Below are positions 1 through 45,839 of a stretch of DNA of 64,000 nucleotides, one piece after another (the stretch's first letter is position 1; each line of letters opens with the position of its first letter). A program made the position numbers and the translations under genes. The DNA comes from Agelaius tricolor (Eukaryota > Chordata > Aves > Passeriformes > Icteridae). The notes under the pieces are model-generated. The model saw only the letters and a list, made by a program, of their open reading frames with translations, searched no databases and was not told the DNA's origin. The stretch spans positions 2,852,001-2,916,000 of the forward strand of contig JALJCS010000038.1 of NCBI GenBank assembly GCA_023055355.1. Reading direction: 5' to 3'.

Positions 1-69
1 ATTAGCCTTCTGAGAACATGGAGTCAGATGCATCATTCCTGCCTTTGTCTGGGGCATTCCTGCAAATCC
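1..69 (+). mobile_element. LTR 3' end fragment (endogenous retrovirus)
   Basis: It contains the block agccttctgagaacatggag followed by tcagat, the same signature found near the 3' end of the complete LTRs at 59457 and 60318. The rest of the element lies upstream of the window. Confidence 0.55.
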
Positions 70-167
70 AACACCTGGCAGAGCTTAGAGCTGTGCCAGG
101 GAGGTGGAGGAGGGCACTGATGCCTGGCTTGAGGTGGAAATGCTCTTAATGAGGTGGAAATGCTCTT

Positions 168-390
168 AATGCCTGTATGGATACTCCAGAAGGTGGTTTG
201 GAAAGATGGAACACACTGGGACTTTTGGGGGAGGAACAGGGAGCAGTGGCTCAGGGCTGTGTCCCACATGGGTGCCTTCATGCCTGTGTGGATACTCCAG
301 AAGGTGGTTTGGAAAAATGGAGCTGCACTGGGAATTTTGGGGGAAGAATAGGGGGCTGCAGCTGGGGGCTCTGTCCCACATGGATGACTC
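168..390 (+). repeat. Two-copy 111-bp tandem duplication
   Basis: Copy 1 starts tgcctgtatggatactccag at 170 and copy 2 starts tgcctgtgtggatactccag at 281. Both end in gtcccacatgg. It abuts the polypyrimidine tract of the exon 2 acceptor. Confidence 0.75.
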
Positions 391-420
391 AACCCCTTCC
401 CTCTCCTCCTTCTCTTGCAG

Positions 421-34675
<34,255 letters not shown>

Positions 34676-35105
34676 AGAACTCTGCTGGGTCAGTCCCTCG
34701 CCCGGCCGGGCTCCCTGGGGGCCCTTCCTCTGCTTTCCTCGGCCCCAGCCCGTCCCTCCCTGCTGCCCCCAGGGCCACAGGCACCGTCTGCTCCGGGGCG
34801 CCCCGGCCTCCTCCTCCCTGTCCGTTCGCTGTCACTGCTGCGTCTCCAGACCTGCTCGCTGGTTCCCCGTGCTACTTGTAGAGAGGAGTGGGAGCGGAGA
34901 GAGCTTTGCCAACCCCTGCCCCTCCCCAGCCGTGCCATGAGGTTTGGGATGAGCCACCGCGGGGCTGGTGTCACCCCCAGCCCTGCCCTGGGGACAAGGA
35001 CGGTGCCAGCCCTCGGGGGGCAGTGGGGTTTGGACGAGCCCGAGGGGAGTGGTTGGACTCTGCCAGATTTGCAGCTGGGCTATTTTCAGAGGATGGAGTT
35101 TTTGG

Positions 35106-35190
35106 AAAAAAAAAAAAAAAAAAGAAAAAAAGAGAAGAAGAAGAAGACAAAAAAAAAAAAAGAAAAAAAAAAGAAAAATTTCTATTTTTG
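35106..35190 (+). repeat. A-rich tract in the 3' UTR
   Basis: Runs of A broken by single G and C bases, 430 bp after the stop codon. No AATAAA lies nearby. Confidence 0.85.
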
Positions 35191-36841
35191 GTTTCTAACT
35201 ATTCTTAGTAGTCTCGGTAGTTACTTTGCGGAGGGAGAGGCCGTGCCCCCTGAATGAGTCACCCCTGGCTGCACAGAGCCTTCTCCTTCCACTTCAGAGC
35301 AGAGCATTTGGGATTGAGCTGAATCCCCCCCAAAACATGGGGGCTGTGGCACAGGAAATGCCCTTTGGCCACCCCGGAGGGCACCTGGGCATCGCTGCCC
35401 ACCCCAAAGGTGTGGACATGGGCCAGCTGCAGCACTTGCTTTAAGGCTGCCAGGGAGTCCCCATGGCCCTTCCCCAGCTCCTGGGGGCTTGCTGGGACCC
35501 CTGGCCTCAGCACAGCATCCCAGTACATCCCAGTGCTGCCCCAGTGCATCCCAGTGCTGCCCCAGCATCCCACCGTGACCCCATTCTGGAGTTTTGGGGT
35601 TTCGGCTCACCCAGGAGGCTGCTCCTGTTCCTTCAGCCCTGCCAAACATTGCAAAGCAACAATTAGTGGGAGGGCTTGGCCAGGCTGGTTAATTGCAGCT
35701 GTTAATTGGTGGTGAAGCAAGAACAGGGCTCCCCCTCCCCTGGATCTCCCCCGTGGGGGTGGGAGGGCCTGGCTGGGTGGGGGATGTGGCAGCAGCATCA
35801 TCCCTGTCCCCTCCGGGATTCCGAGAGCACCAAAAGCACCTTGGCTTTTGCACAGCCCTTTCCTTGAGTCTTGGTGACAGGATTTTGGGGTTAGGGACAG
35901 GAATATGCCCACGCCCCAGGGGATGGGATTCCCCCAGGAGTGTGTGGCCAGCGAGGGAACCATCCCCCTTCACCTCCCTCCTCACCTCCTGTGCCCCACC
36001 AAAAACACAAGCTGGAGAAAAAACAAAGCAGAGGGGATGATGAGGGATCTTGGGAAGGGTTTTCCACCCTTGGCAGGATGGACACACTGTACCTGTGGCC
36101 AAGGGCTTCCCCACCACTTCCATGTGCTCTGTGCTTTAAAAAGCAAAGGATGAGGTCCCAAAAATCTTCTTCTTGCTCCCCATGGTTTGCAGCTGGTTGA
36201 AAACTCCTTTGTTCCTGGAGGGGGATGGAGCAGCAGCCACCACCTCACTCCCACCTCTGTTTTGGAGGGGACACCGTTGCCACCTGCCTGTTGCCATCCC
36301 AGCTGGCAGCTGGAGTGCCCAGCTCCATCCCCTGCAGCTCCAAAATAACAAAAACCACTCAGGATTTAGGATTTCAGGTGGCAGCTCCCCCTGGGGCTGG
36401 CCCGAAGTGGCGAATCGGCAGAGGCAGGCAGAGCCTTGGCTCTGTTTCCCCAGCAGCCTGCAAGGCACTGAAAATATTATTAAACAGCTTCACCCTGCAA
36501 GAATTTGCCAAGAAAACGAGGCAGGAGAAACGAAATCTGGCGAGGGTGCCAGGAAACACGAGCAGGCTGTTCCCTGCCAGCGCCAGGCTGGCGCAGCCCC
36601 AGGGGCGTGCAGGGAGGTGGCAGAGCCCCCAGCCCCGAGCCCACCCAGCCCCTGGGCAGCCCCCAGGCCCCGGCAGAAAGGAGCCTGGGACTTGCTGGGC
36701 ACGGAGGAAAAGCTTTGGGCAAGTTGGTGGATGTTGCACTAGGATAAACCCGCTGGTCTCTGGTGGGTTGAGCCACTTTCTTTCCTGGGGGGTGGCTGGG
36801 GAGGGGCTCTTGGGTGCTGTGGAGGCACAGTGGGAGCTGCC

Positions 36842-37316
36842 CTCCCATCCCATCCCATCCCATCCCATCCCATCCCATCCCATCCCAATCCCATCCCAAT
36901 CCCATCCCATCCTATCCCATCCCAATCCCATCCCATCCCATCCCAATCCCATCCCATCCCATCCCAATCCCATCCCATCCCAATCCCATCCCAATCCCAT
37001 CCCATCCCATCCCATCCCATCCCATCCCATCCCATCCCAATCCCATCCCATCCCATCCCATCCCATCCCATCCCATCCCAATCCCATCCCATCCCAATCC
37101 CATCCCAATCCCATCCCATCCTATCCCATCCCAATCCCATCCCATCCCATCCCATCCCATCCCATCCCATCCCACTCATCTCATTTTGTCTCACCCCATC
37201 CTGTCCCATCTCGTTTCATCCCATCCCTTTCCATTCTGTCACGTTCCATCATCTTCCATCCTGTTTTTTCCCATCTGTCCCCATCCCATCCCATCCCATC
37301 CCATCCCATCCCCATT
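36842..37316 (+). repeat. (CCCAT)n array in the RXRA 3' UTR
   Basis: About 330 bp of cccat and cccaat units, a degenerate stretch, then a further short CCCAT run at 37281-37312. It is the reverse complement of the array at the exon 7 donor. The long open frames across it are artefacts. Confidence 0.95.
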
Positions 37317-38094
37317 AGCATCTGACCTTACAAAGCCAAGGGGGAGGCTCTGCAGGCCCCAAGTTCCAGGTCAGGCTCATCCTTGTGCCTCAGTTTCCCT
37401 GCTGGAGCAGCACAGCCCCAATCCATGCCCATGGTGGAGGGGATTTTGGGAAAGGCTCAGCCTTGTCCTGGGGATTTCACTTCTCAGCTGGTGAAAGGGA
37501 GTTGGGATTCCCTGAGCCCCCAAAGCCCAGCCCAGCCCCTCCATCCTCATCCAGCCCTTCCTGTGGGAAGGAGAAGCTTTTGTGTGTTGGGAACAGCCAG
37601 AGCAGCCTTAAAGCAATGAGCTTTGCATGAGTTTGAGCCTTTCCTTTGTATTCTTTTCACTTTGGGCTTGTATTTGTTGTTGTTGTTGTCCTCATCACGA
37701 TAAGGCTGAGTGTGGGGAGGTGAGGGTGGCTGAAGGAAAACAAAAGGCACATTATTCCCTGGAGAGGCAGGATGTGGATTTCACCAGCTCTCAGTACTCT
37801 TGCAAAAATCTGCTTCCACTCGGGTGATCTGTTTGTAATGCTTATTTCAATTCCTTTTTGTTGGTGGGACAATCTTTAATTTTCTAAAGATAGCACAAAC
37901 ATCAGCCTTTCAGCCAGCTGCTGCACCCCTTGCTGCATGTTGCACCCACCCCATACCCAGTCCAGCACATCCCAATCCCCCCCATGGCAATGCTCAGCTT
38001 CCCTTGGCACTGCAGCTGCCCAGGAGTGGCCCTGGGGCTGTCGAGGAGGGGTGGGAAACGCTGAGCCCTGGCCCTGGTGACCCCTCCACACAAT

Positions 38095-38420
38095 GGGGAC
38101 AGCCCTGGCCTGGGCTGCTGACCCCAAAGCCAGGCTGGGGAGCTGGCCCTAAAACCAGGCTGGGCTGCTGACCTCAAAAGCAGACTGGGAGCTGTGCTGA
38201 CCCCAAAATCAGGCTGGGGAGCTGATCCCAAAGCCAGGCAGGGGAGCTGCTGACCCCACTGAAAGCTGGGAGCTGACCCTAAAGCCAGGCTGGGAGCTGT
38301 CCCCAACACTGCAGAATGGGAGCTGTGCTGTCCCCAAAGCCAGGCTGGTGGCTGTCCCCAAAGCCAGGCTGGTGGCTGTGCTGTCCCCAAAGCCAGGCTG
38401 GTGGCTGTGCTGTCCCCATG
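38095..38420 (+). repeat. ~26-30 bp minisatellite in the 3' UTR
   Basis: Units of the type ccccaaagccaggctgggag followed by ctg, about ten copies. Confidence 0.85.
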
Positions 38421-38554
38421 GCTGTGGGCTGGCTGGGTGGGTGTCTGTGTGTCCGTGTATGTACTGTAGATATCGACACTGTATAATACCCCACTCACAT
38501 ATACACTTAGAGAACTGTAGCAATTACAGACTTTTCCTGGCTTTTTGTGGTTTA

Positions 38555-38567
38555 AGTCAATTTTTTT

Positions 38568-38599
<32 letters not shown>

Positions 38600-38860
38600 T
38601 TTTTTTTTTTTGTTGTTGTTTTTTTCCTTCTCCTCGCTTTTTATTTTGCTTTTTTTTTTTCCGTGTTTTGCTTCCATTGTATCTGAATCCCTTTCCGAAT
38701 TGGCAGATGCCAAATCTGGATTTTTATTCCTCGAGACAAAGGAACTGCATCTATTTTAAGATGCCTTTTTGTTTTGTTTTTCTTCTTTTTGTTTCCTTTT
38801 TCTTCTTTTCTTTTTTTTCCCTCTTTTATTTTGTTTTTTTTTTTTTTTGTTCTTTTAAGC
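38555..38860 (+). repeat. T-rich tracts in the distal 3' UTR
   Basis: Two blocks of T runs (38560-38665 and 38768-38856). These are possible binding tracts for U-rich RNA-binding proteins, or old poly(A) tails on the other strand. Confidence 0.7.
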
Positions 38861-39017
38861 AGGTGGTTTGGAGTAAAGAATAGCTTTAGCAATTCCCAAT
38901 ACTTAGTGATGGATGCCTTGGCTATGGGATACATAGATTAAAAAAAAAAGACATTAAAATTTAGAATGACAAAAAAAAAAAAGATAAAAGATAAGGAAAA
39001 AAAATATCTAAAGCATC

Positions 39018-39023
39018 AATAAA
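39018..39023 (+). terminator. Candidate poly(A) signal AATAAA (proximal)
   Basis: A canonical AATAAA in an A/T-rich stretch 4.3 kb after the RXRA stop, followed by T-rich sequence and the motif TTTTGTACAAATGTAA. It could end a shorter RXRA mRNA. Confidence 0.5.
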
Positions 39024-39630
39024 GTTAAAAATCTATTTTTGTACAAATGTAATTTTATCCCTTACCGTATCCTTGGATATTTTCTTTCCTGGATTGTTTT
39101 GTTTCTTCTACAGAGATTGTTATAAACTCTCTCTATTTTTTCTCTCTTTCTCTCTGTAAGTGTTCAGCCACAGGGATCTGGAGAAGAGGGAGAAACTTCT
39201 GACCGTGTTTTAAAGGCTTTATATGAAATCTCTTTTGAAATAATTTTTTTGAATGAACTTTTTATTTTTTTTTTCCCCCCCACTTCCAAAATCTTTTTTG
39301 GGGATGGGAGGGGGGTGGGAGGGAGGGGAGGGCTGGTCTGGGGGTGTCTTTTGTCACGTATCTCTGGCGTTCCTGCAGGTCTGTTTTACTGTGAAATCAC
39401 TACCCGTGTATTATTATTCACTTCAAAAACAACAGAAAAGGTTAAAAAAAAAAAAGAGAAAATGAAAAAAAAAACCAAACAAAAAGAAAGAACTGCTGCT
39501 GGAAACGCCAGTATTTTGAGAACAATTGTATTAGAAATGAGGAAAAAAAATGAGAAGAAAAAACAAAAAAAAAAAGAGAAAAAGAAAAAAGGAGAAAAAA
39601 AAAAAAAAAGAAAATATATGAGCATTTTAA

Positions 39631-39675
39631 AATATAACCCAGTCCAAGTCCTCGTTTGTTCTTATTGGTGTGTGT
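39631..39675 (+). terminator. Candidate distal poly(A) site of RXRA
   Basis: A variant hexamer AATATA at 39631-39636 is followed about 20 bases later by a GU-rich element (39654-39675, cgtttgttcttattggtgtg). The sequence changes abruptly to GC-rich intergenic DNA afterwards, which fits a gene end here. Confidence 0.4.
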
Positions 39676-40504
39676 GGAGTTATTCACTGGGGGGGCTGTC
39701 CCCAGCAGGGTCCCCATTCCAGGCCCTGCAAACCCAAGGAGATCCCGGCTGAGAAGGAGCAGCCCCAGCTCTGCCCGGGACCTTCTCCCTTTTCTCAGGT
39801 ATTTTCCGGGAGGGATTCCCCAATCCCTGAGGTGCCTGCTGTGCCTCAGGGCTGGCATTTCAGTGCCAGCCTGGGGGCATCCCGGGCCAGGGCTTGGATT
39901 TGGGAGCACAGAGGAGTTTGGGGGCACAGAGGAGTTTGGGGACACAGAGGGGTTTGGGGACACAGAGAGGTTTGAGTGACACAGATTTGGGGGCACAGGG
40001 GGATTTGGGGGCACAGGGGGGTTTGGGGGCACAGAGGGATTTTGGGGCACAGAGAGATCTGGGGGTACAGAGAGGTTTGGGAGCACAGAGGGATCTGGGG
40101 GCACAGCGGGATTTGAGTGCACAGAGGGGTTTGGGGGCACAGAGAGATTTGGAGGCACAAAGGGATTTGGGGGGCACAGAGGGATTTGAGTGACACAGAT
40201 CTGGGGGCACCGATCTGGGAGCACAGGGAGATTTAGGGGCACAAGGGGGTTTGGGGGCACAGAGGGATCTGGGGGCACAGAGGGGTTTGGGGGGCACAGA
40301 TTTGGGGGCACAGAGAGGTTTGGAGGCACAAAGGGATTTGGGGGGCACAGAGGGATTTGAGTGACACATCTGGGGGCACAGGGAGATTTAGGGGCACAGA
40401 GGGATTTGGGGGCACAGATCTGGGGGCACAGAGAGATTTAGGGGCACAGAGGGATCTGGGGGGCACAGAGGGATCTGGGGGCACTCCCACATGCGATGAT
40501 GGAG
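39676..40504. other. Intergenic start with minisatellite
   Basis: After about 200 bp of plain sequence comes a G-rich 17-20 bp minisatellite at 39893-40490 (unit type gggggcacagagggatttg). No gene is seen. Confidence 0.8.
39893..40490 (+). repeat. 17-20 bp minisatellite (cacagagggatttggg)
   Basis: About 30 degenerate units over 600 bp. Confidence 0.9.
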
Positions 40505-41050
40505 ATGTTTGCATCCCCAATCCCTCCCGGAGCGGTCCCGGAGCAGGAGCGGCGCTGGCAGCGCAGGGTGGGAGAGCGGGAGCCTTTAGGCTGCGCTTAA
40601 CCTGGATTTGTTGCCAGGTGCAAACGAGATCGAGCTCGCAGTCGGGTTTAGAGCCGGGGTAAATCCTCCCCCGGCGGCGGCGGGTGCAGATGGAGAATCA
40701 GAGGCGCAATTCGCTTAGCGCCCATCCGTGTTTTCTCATTTGGGGAAGAAAAAAAAAGAGGTTTTGTCACTTTTGGAGGTTTGTGGAGGGGCACAGGGGG
40801 TTGGTTCTTTGCCCCATTCCCACTCCATCCCCAGGGAGCCGGCAGCACCCGCCCGGCCACGCTCCCGTCCCCGGCTGCACAGGCTGCCTGCGTGCCTCGT
40901 TAACCTCTCGCTGTTTGCAGAGTAAATATTTATCTCCCTCCCGAGGGTTTTGGTCCCCCTGGTCCCGGCTGTGTGGGGCAGCCCGGGATGCTCCGTGGGC
41001 TGCCCGGGTCACCGCTGCCCGCTGCTCGGGAAACCGCGTCTCGCCCTGAA
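40505..41050. promoter_or_regulatory. CpG-rich segment just past RXRA
   Basis: CpG dinucleotides are frequent at 40529-40680 (for example cccccggcggcggcgggtgc) and 40840-41045, unlike the surrounding DNA. This could be a CpG island with a promoter or enhancer role. No exon follows that I can recognise. Confidence 0.4.
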
Positions 41051-42277
41051 AATCGGGTTTGTTTCTATTTTAAACGATGCTCAAAACAGAAAAGAAAGCA
41101 AAGCCGAGATTGCCACTGATTTTTGGTGGTTTTTTTTTTTTTTGGTTTTTTTTTTTTTTCCTTAATCTTGTGCTTAATTCCTGCTGTGTTTTCTGCTTGA
41201 GGGGCACTCCCAGAGCCCCAAACCTGGGAAGGGCTCTGCTCTCCCTCGAGGAGGAGGAGGTTTGCACCTTGGCCAAGTCGTTGCTGTTTTTCCAGCTTCT
41301 GCGGGGACCCAGGTGCCTGTTTTGACTCTCCTCGCGATTCCTTGATGCCAGCAGATGATTGTAACGCAATTAAAACTCTCAGCGGGCTCTTGTTGTGTCT
41401 CCGGGCTGGGTGTGCGCGGCACTCACCCTTGCCCTGGGAGCAGCTCCGGGGCTCTCTGCTTTATCAGGAACACCGCAATTCCTTAAATCCTGACGTGGGA
41501 TCGGGGGGGACTCCAGCTTGCCCTGCCAAATGCCATTCCCTGCGCTCCGGGCGCTGGTGGGGATGGCATGGAGAGCGGGAGATGCTGAGCTGGGGGTGCG
41601 GGAATCGCTTTGGAAAGGCACGGCTCGATTTCTGAGCATTCCCAGCGCTGACAGAGATGGAGTGGGGTGTCAGCAGAGTGTTTGGAAACCCTTAAGAGAA
41701 GGGCTGTGATCCCGGCCCTCTCCGTGCCTCGGCTTTGCGGCGAGGAGGGGACTCCAAACAAACCCAGACAGATGAGCTCTTTCACTGGTAATTTGTCACT
41801 TCATAATTGCCGAAGGAAAGCAGGTTGGTTTTCTCCTCCTGACCTCTCTCAAGCAGCCTTTTCACCCCAGCTGGCCCCGGGGTCCCGCCGCGGCCTCTTG
41901 GAGCCGCGTCCCCCGCCCCGGGGGCACGGAGGGCACCTTGGCATTCTGCATTTCCCAGTGACATTGCCGCGGATGTCCCCAGGGACACAGGCACAGCCCG
42001 TGTGGGTGGGAATGGAGAAGGGAGAGCTCACAGGAGCTGCGTTTCAGGTTCACAGTGCTCCAAACCAAACCCTGCAGCTCGGCCCATCCTCTCCCATGCC
42101 CCAGCGCTCCCCCTCCATCCCCAGCTGCTCAGGGCGGGGTGGGAATTGCGCTCCAGGCCTTTCCAGGTGGGACTTGGGGCTGGGAAGTGCTGGGCGGTTC
42201 TTTCTGTAGGAGCTGAGCGCGGCTCAGCAGGGCCGGGCTTGCGGAGGCGGCTGCGGGCCGGGAGGCTCCGGGAGCGG
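41051..42277. other. Intergenic, no gene seen
   Basis: Two T runs near 41130-41160, then moderately CpG-rich unique sequence. No feature can be supported. Confidence 0.6.
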
Positions 42278-42925
42278 GAATGGGGCTGATCCCGCCGGGA
42301 ATGGGGCTGATCCCGCCGGGAATGGGGCTGATCCCGATCCCACCGGGAATGGGGCTGATCCCGCCGGGAATGGGGCTGATCCCGATCCTGCCGGGAATGG
42401 GGCTGATCCCGCCGGGAATGGGGCTGATCCCACCGGGGATGGGGCTGATCCCGATCCTGCCGGGAATGGGGCTGATCCCGCCGGGAATGGGGCTGATCCC
42501 GATCCCACCGGGAATGGGGCTGATCCCGCCGGGAATGGGGCTGATCCCGATCCCATCGGGAATGGGGCTGATCCCGCCGGGAATGGGGCCGGTCCCATCG
42601 GGAATGGGGCTGATCCCGCCGGGAATGGGGCTGATCCCGCCGGGAATGGGGCCGGTCCCATCGGGAATGGGGCTGATCCCGATCCCACCGGGGCTGGGCT
42701 GATCCCGGTCCCACCGGGGCTGATCCCGATCCCACCGGGGCTGGGCTGATCCCACCCCAGGGCCGGGGCTGATCCCGGTCCCACCGGGGCTGATCCCACC
42801 GGGAATGGGGCTGATCCCACCCCAGGGCCGGGGCTGATCCCGATCCCACCGGGGCTAATCCCGGTCCCACCGGGAATGGGGCTGATCCCACTCCAGGGCC
42901 GGGGCTGATCCCGTCGGGACTGGGG
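42278..42925 (+). repeat. 18-24 bp CpG-bearing minisatellite
   Basis: Unit gggaatggggctgatcccgc and variants (with an extra gatccc), more than 25 copies. It gives long open frames in several phases, which I treat as artefacts. Confidence 0.95.
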
Positions 42926-43036
42926 GCAGCGCCTCTGGGGCCCCCGGGGGCTGGTCCGGCCCGTCCGAGCAAAGAGCAAAGTGCTGCTGCCATCTCCCGA
43001 CCGCAGCGAGCCCTGCCCGGGCTGCCCTTCCCCGCC

Positions 43037-43132
43037 CGGGATCCCGCTCCTTTCCCCGGGATCCCGCTCCTTTCCCCGGGATCCCACTCGCTTTTTCCAG
43101 GATCCCGCTCCTTTCCCCGGGATCCCACCCCC
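43037..43132 (+). repeat. ~20-bp tandem repeat
   Basis: Four units of the type gggatcccgctcctttcccc. Confidence 0.9.
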
Positions 43133-44275
43133 CTGCCCAATTCCCCCTACCCAGCTCCCGTTCCCCTACCCAGAGCATCCCTGGGGCTGGGATAAACAAT
43201 CTATAGTGAAAAAAAGGGTGTTTTTTTAGGGGTTTTACAGTTTTTATTTCTGTTTCTTTGTTTATTCTCCTTTGCCCTCACCCTGAGTTGCTGCAGACAT
43301 AAGGAAGTGAAGCTCTGCCTCTCTCACTCCTCAGTGCCCCAAATCAGGTCCTTCTGAGCAGTTTTCTGCCCCTAAAAGATGCTTTGCTCTCAATCACTTC
43401 CAGCTCCTTCCCTCCTCCTTGCCCCAGCTCTGGAATTCCTGTCCTGACCCTAAAATTCCTGTCCTGACTCCGAAATTTCCTGCTGAGGCGAGTTGCACAG
43501 CCCGACAGCCCAGCCATTGAATCTTAACCCGTTTTCACTCATTTTCCCTCCTGGGATGTCCCTGCCTGCTCTTCCCTCACAACCTGACCAAGGGTTAACA
43601 AATTCTCATTTAAAGCATCACCTGAACCGAGGCTCTTTCATTTCCAAAGAGCCCCAGATTCCCAAGGCACGGCTGAGAAACATCAGCCACAAAAAAATTT
43701 TGCATCTCTCTGCCTTACAACACTGGCAGTGAAACCTTGTTTGGCTTTGGAGGCAAGATTTTCCATGCTGGGCTCCAGCACTGCTCAATTGCTCTGAGCC
43801 CACATCTTGTTTTTCTTCTGACAGAGTGAGGTATGATTCTTGGCTGGGTGAGCCTCTGCTAAATGAAAAGATGCTTTTAAAGCTCATTCACTCAACACTC
43901 ACCCCAAAACCCAAGGGGAGGGTCAGATGGAAATTTGCTGAAGTTATCAGCCAGGCTTTCTGCTGGATTTCTTTTGTGGTGGCTATTAGGGCTGAAGAGC
44001 ATTAAATGAAGGCACAAGTGTTTGCTGGGGTGCTGGTAAAGGTGGAAAAGCCTGATGATTAAAGCAGCCAGAGCACTGAATTTATTTTCTTGTGAAAAGC
44101 TGGTGTTTGAGTCATTGTGATTCCTGGGGACTCAGCTCTCAGGGTTCATTTTGTCTGGATTTTTTAATTTACAACATAAAAGCCTCCTGCTTGTGAGAGG
44201 AGCAGCCCCATCCTTGTGTGAGCTCACTGGAGAGCCAGGGATGGAGGGGAATTTCCTGGCCACCAGTCAGGAGCA
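43133..44275. other. Intergenic, no gene seen
   Basis: Unique sequence of ordinary composition with no recognised element. Confidence 0.6.
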
Positions 44276-44346
44276 GACTGGGAAGGGTTGGACTGGATGA
44301 TCTCGAAGTTCTTTTCCAGCCTGGTGATTCTGGGTGATTCTGTGAC
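44276..44346 (+). mobile_element. CR1 3' tail fragment
   Basis: It contains ggttggactggatgatctcg and ends with a repeated gattctg, the CR1 terminus in plus orientation. Confidence 0.75.
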
Positions 44347-44559
44347 TCTCTGAGGGTGTTCCTGCTGTGCTGCTGGTGAAATTCTGTCCTTTGGAAGGGG
44401 CTGGGGCTCCCAGCTCCTTCCTGCCCAGAGTGAGGGAGAAGCCTTTCCTCAGGCTGGCACTGAAATGAATTCTGATTCCACAGGATGAGCACAGAGGGAT
44501 GGCACTGTCCTGCTGCCCCTGTTGGTCCCCATCAGCCCCCAGGCAGAGCCCTTCATCCT

Positions 44560-45215
44560 GTTCCAGCCCTGTCCTGTCCTCATTCCTGCCCTGCTTTGTC
44601 CTTGCCCCAGTCCTGCTCCAGCACTGCCTGAGCCCAGTTCCAGTCCAGTCCCAGCCCAGTCCCAGCCCAGTCCTGCCACAACCCCAACCCTTCTCCAGCC
44701 CCATCCCATACCTGTCCCATCCCTATCTCATCCTTGTCCCAGCTCTGCTCCATCCCTGCCCCATCCCTGCCCCATCCCCATTCCACCCCTGTCCAAACCC
44801 TGCTTTGTCCTTGTCCCATCCCAATCCCATCCCAGTTCCATCCCTGTCCCAGTCCCGTCCCAGTCCCATCCCAGTCCCAACCCTGCTTTGTCCTTGTCCC
44901 ATCCCAATTCCATCCCTGTCCCTGCCCTGTCCCAGTCCAAATCAATCCCATCCCAGTCCCAACTCTGCTTTGTCCTTGTCCTATCCCAGTCCCAGCCTTA
45001 TCCCATCCTTGTCCCATTCCTGTCCTGTCCCTGCCCCAACTCTTCTCCATCCCCATTCCATTCCCATCCCCAGCCCCATCCCCAGCCCCATCCCAGCCCC
45101 ATCCCCAGTCCCATCCCCAGCCCCATCCCAGTCTCCCTGCCCGGTCCCTGCCCCATCCCAGCCCCATCCCAGTCTCCCCGTCCGGTCCCTGTCCCATCCC
45201 ACGCCCTCGCGGTGA
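44560..45215 (+). repeat. C-rich degenerate minisatellite
   Basis: Units of 6-14 bp built on tcccatccca and cagtccc. The long Pro/Ser open frames across it are repeat artefacts. Confidence 0.9.
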
Positions 45216-45839
45216 GGCGGAGGTGGCCGGGCCGGGCTGTCGCTGCTGTTCCCGCTGTCCATCCCCTCCTGTGTCCCCTCCCAGCCCCGCCGGCCCCGGG
45301 ATGTTGCCTAATCCTGAAACTGGATCCTCCCCAAGCTTGCTCCGGCCTGCCTGCCGCTGCTGCTGCGGGATCGTTTCCCTGCCGATGGCACAGAACAGAA
45401 TTTCCTGCTGTCTGCAGCCTGGGGGTGGCTCCCCAAAGCCCCCCTGCGTTAACCCCTGCCTGCCAGGCTCTGCTTGTTCCGTGCTGAGAAACTCCCTTCT
45501 TCCTTTTCAGGGTGCCACCTTCCTCTGCTGGACACTGCCACCTTTCCCCGCCTTCCCAACCTCTCTGCTTGGCCCCTTTGGAGGAGGATCATTGACAGGA
45601 GATTCCTTCCAGCCCATGGCAGTGCCCCCCACCAGTTCCAAAGGCACAACAGCTCAGTGCAGCCAGCTGAGCTCTGATTGAGGCAGCCCCACGCCTCCAG
45701 GCACGGATCAGCCTGTCCTGGTGGCAGCAGAGACATTTGGGGGCCAGCTTGTGGCAGTGAAAGTGTCACCATGGGACAGGAAATAACAAAACGTGGACAA
45801 GCAGCTTCCTGATGGGGCAAAGAGAACTTTTAATTTCTG
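45216..45839. other. Intergenic, no gene seen
   Basis: CpG-bearing at first (45216-45300), then ordinary unique sequence. Confidence 0.55.

Larger units (their letters stand above)
1..420 (+). other. RXRA: RXRA intron 1, 3' end
   Basis: It begins with the 3' end of a retroviral LTR (1 to about 69). A 20-bp unit is doubled at 131-170. A 111-bp unit is doubled at 170-280 and 281-390; both copies contain the phrase ggatactccagaaggtggtt. A pyrimidine tract leads to the acceptor at 419-420. Confidence 0.8.
34676..39650 (+). other. RXRA: RXRA 3' untranslated region (probable extent)
   Basis: About 5 kb from the stop codon to the last plausible cleavage site, somewhat longer than I recall for the human 3' UTR. 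The first part is GC-rich. The distal part (38.5-39.65 kb) is A/T-rich in the manner of a conserved long UTR. It contains an A-rich tract (35106-35190), a CCCAT array (36842-37316), a minisatellite (38095-38420) and T-rich tracts (38555-38860). The end is inferred from poly(A) signals, not from transcripts. Confidence 0.6.

Noticed and set aside
177..420. An in-frame ATG upstream of exon 2, with a frame open into the exon and starting MDT like RXRA itself
   Set aside because: The strong acceptor at 419-420 and the duplicated, intron-like sequence make this chance. An alternative first exon cannot be excluded without transcripts.
36225..37325. A 366-codon open frame (SHPIP repeats)
   Set aside because: It is the CCCAT array translated, lying in the RXRA 3' UTR.
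42028..43140. A 370-codon open frame on the minus strand, and similar long frames on the plus strand of the same stretch
   Set aside because: It follows a CpG-rich minisatellite, so several phases stay open; the composition is repeat-driven and there is no splice or family signal.
44522..45487. Pro/Ser-rich open frames of about 200-320 codons
   Set aside because: Repeat artefact of the C-rich minisatellite.
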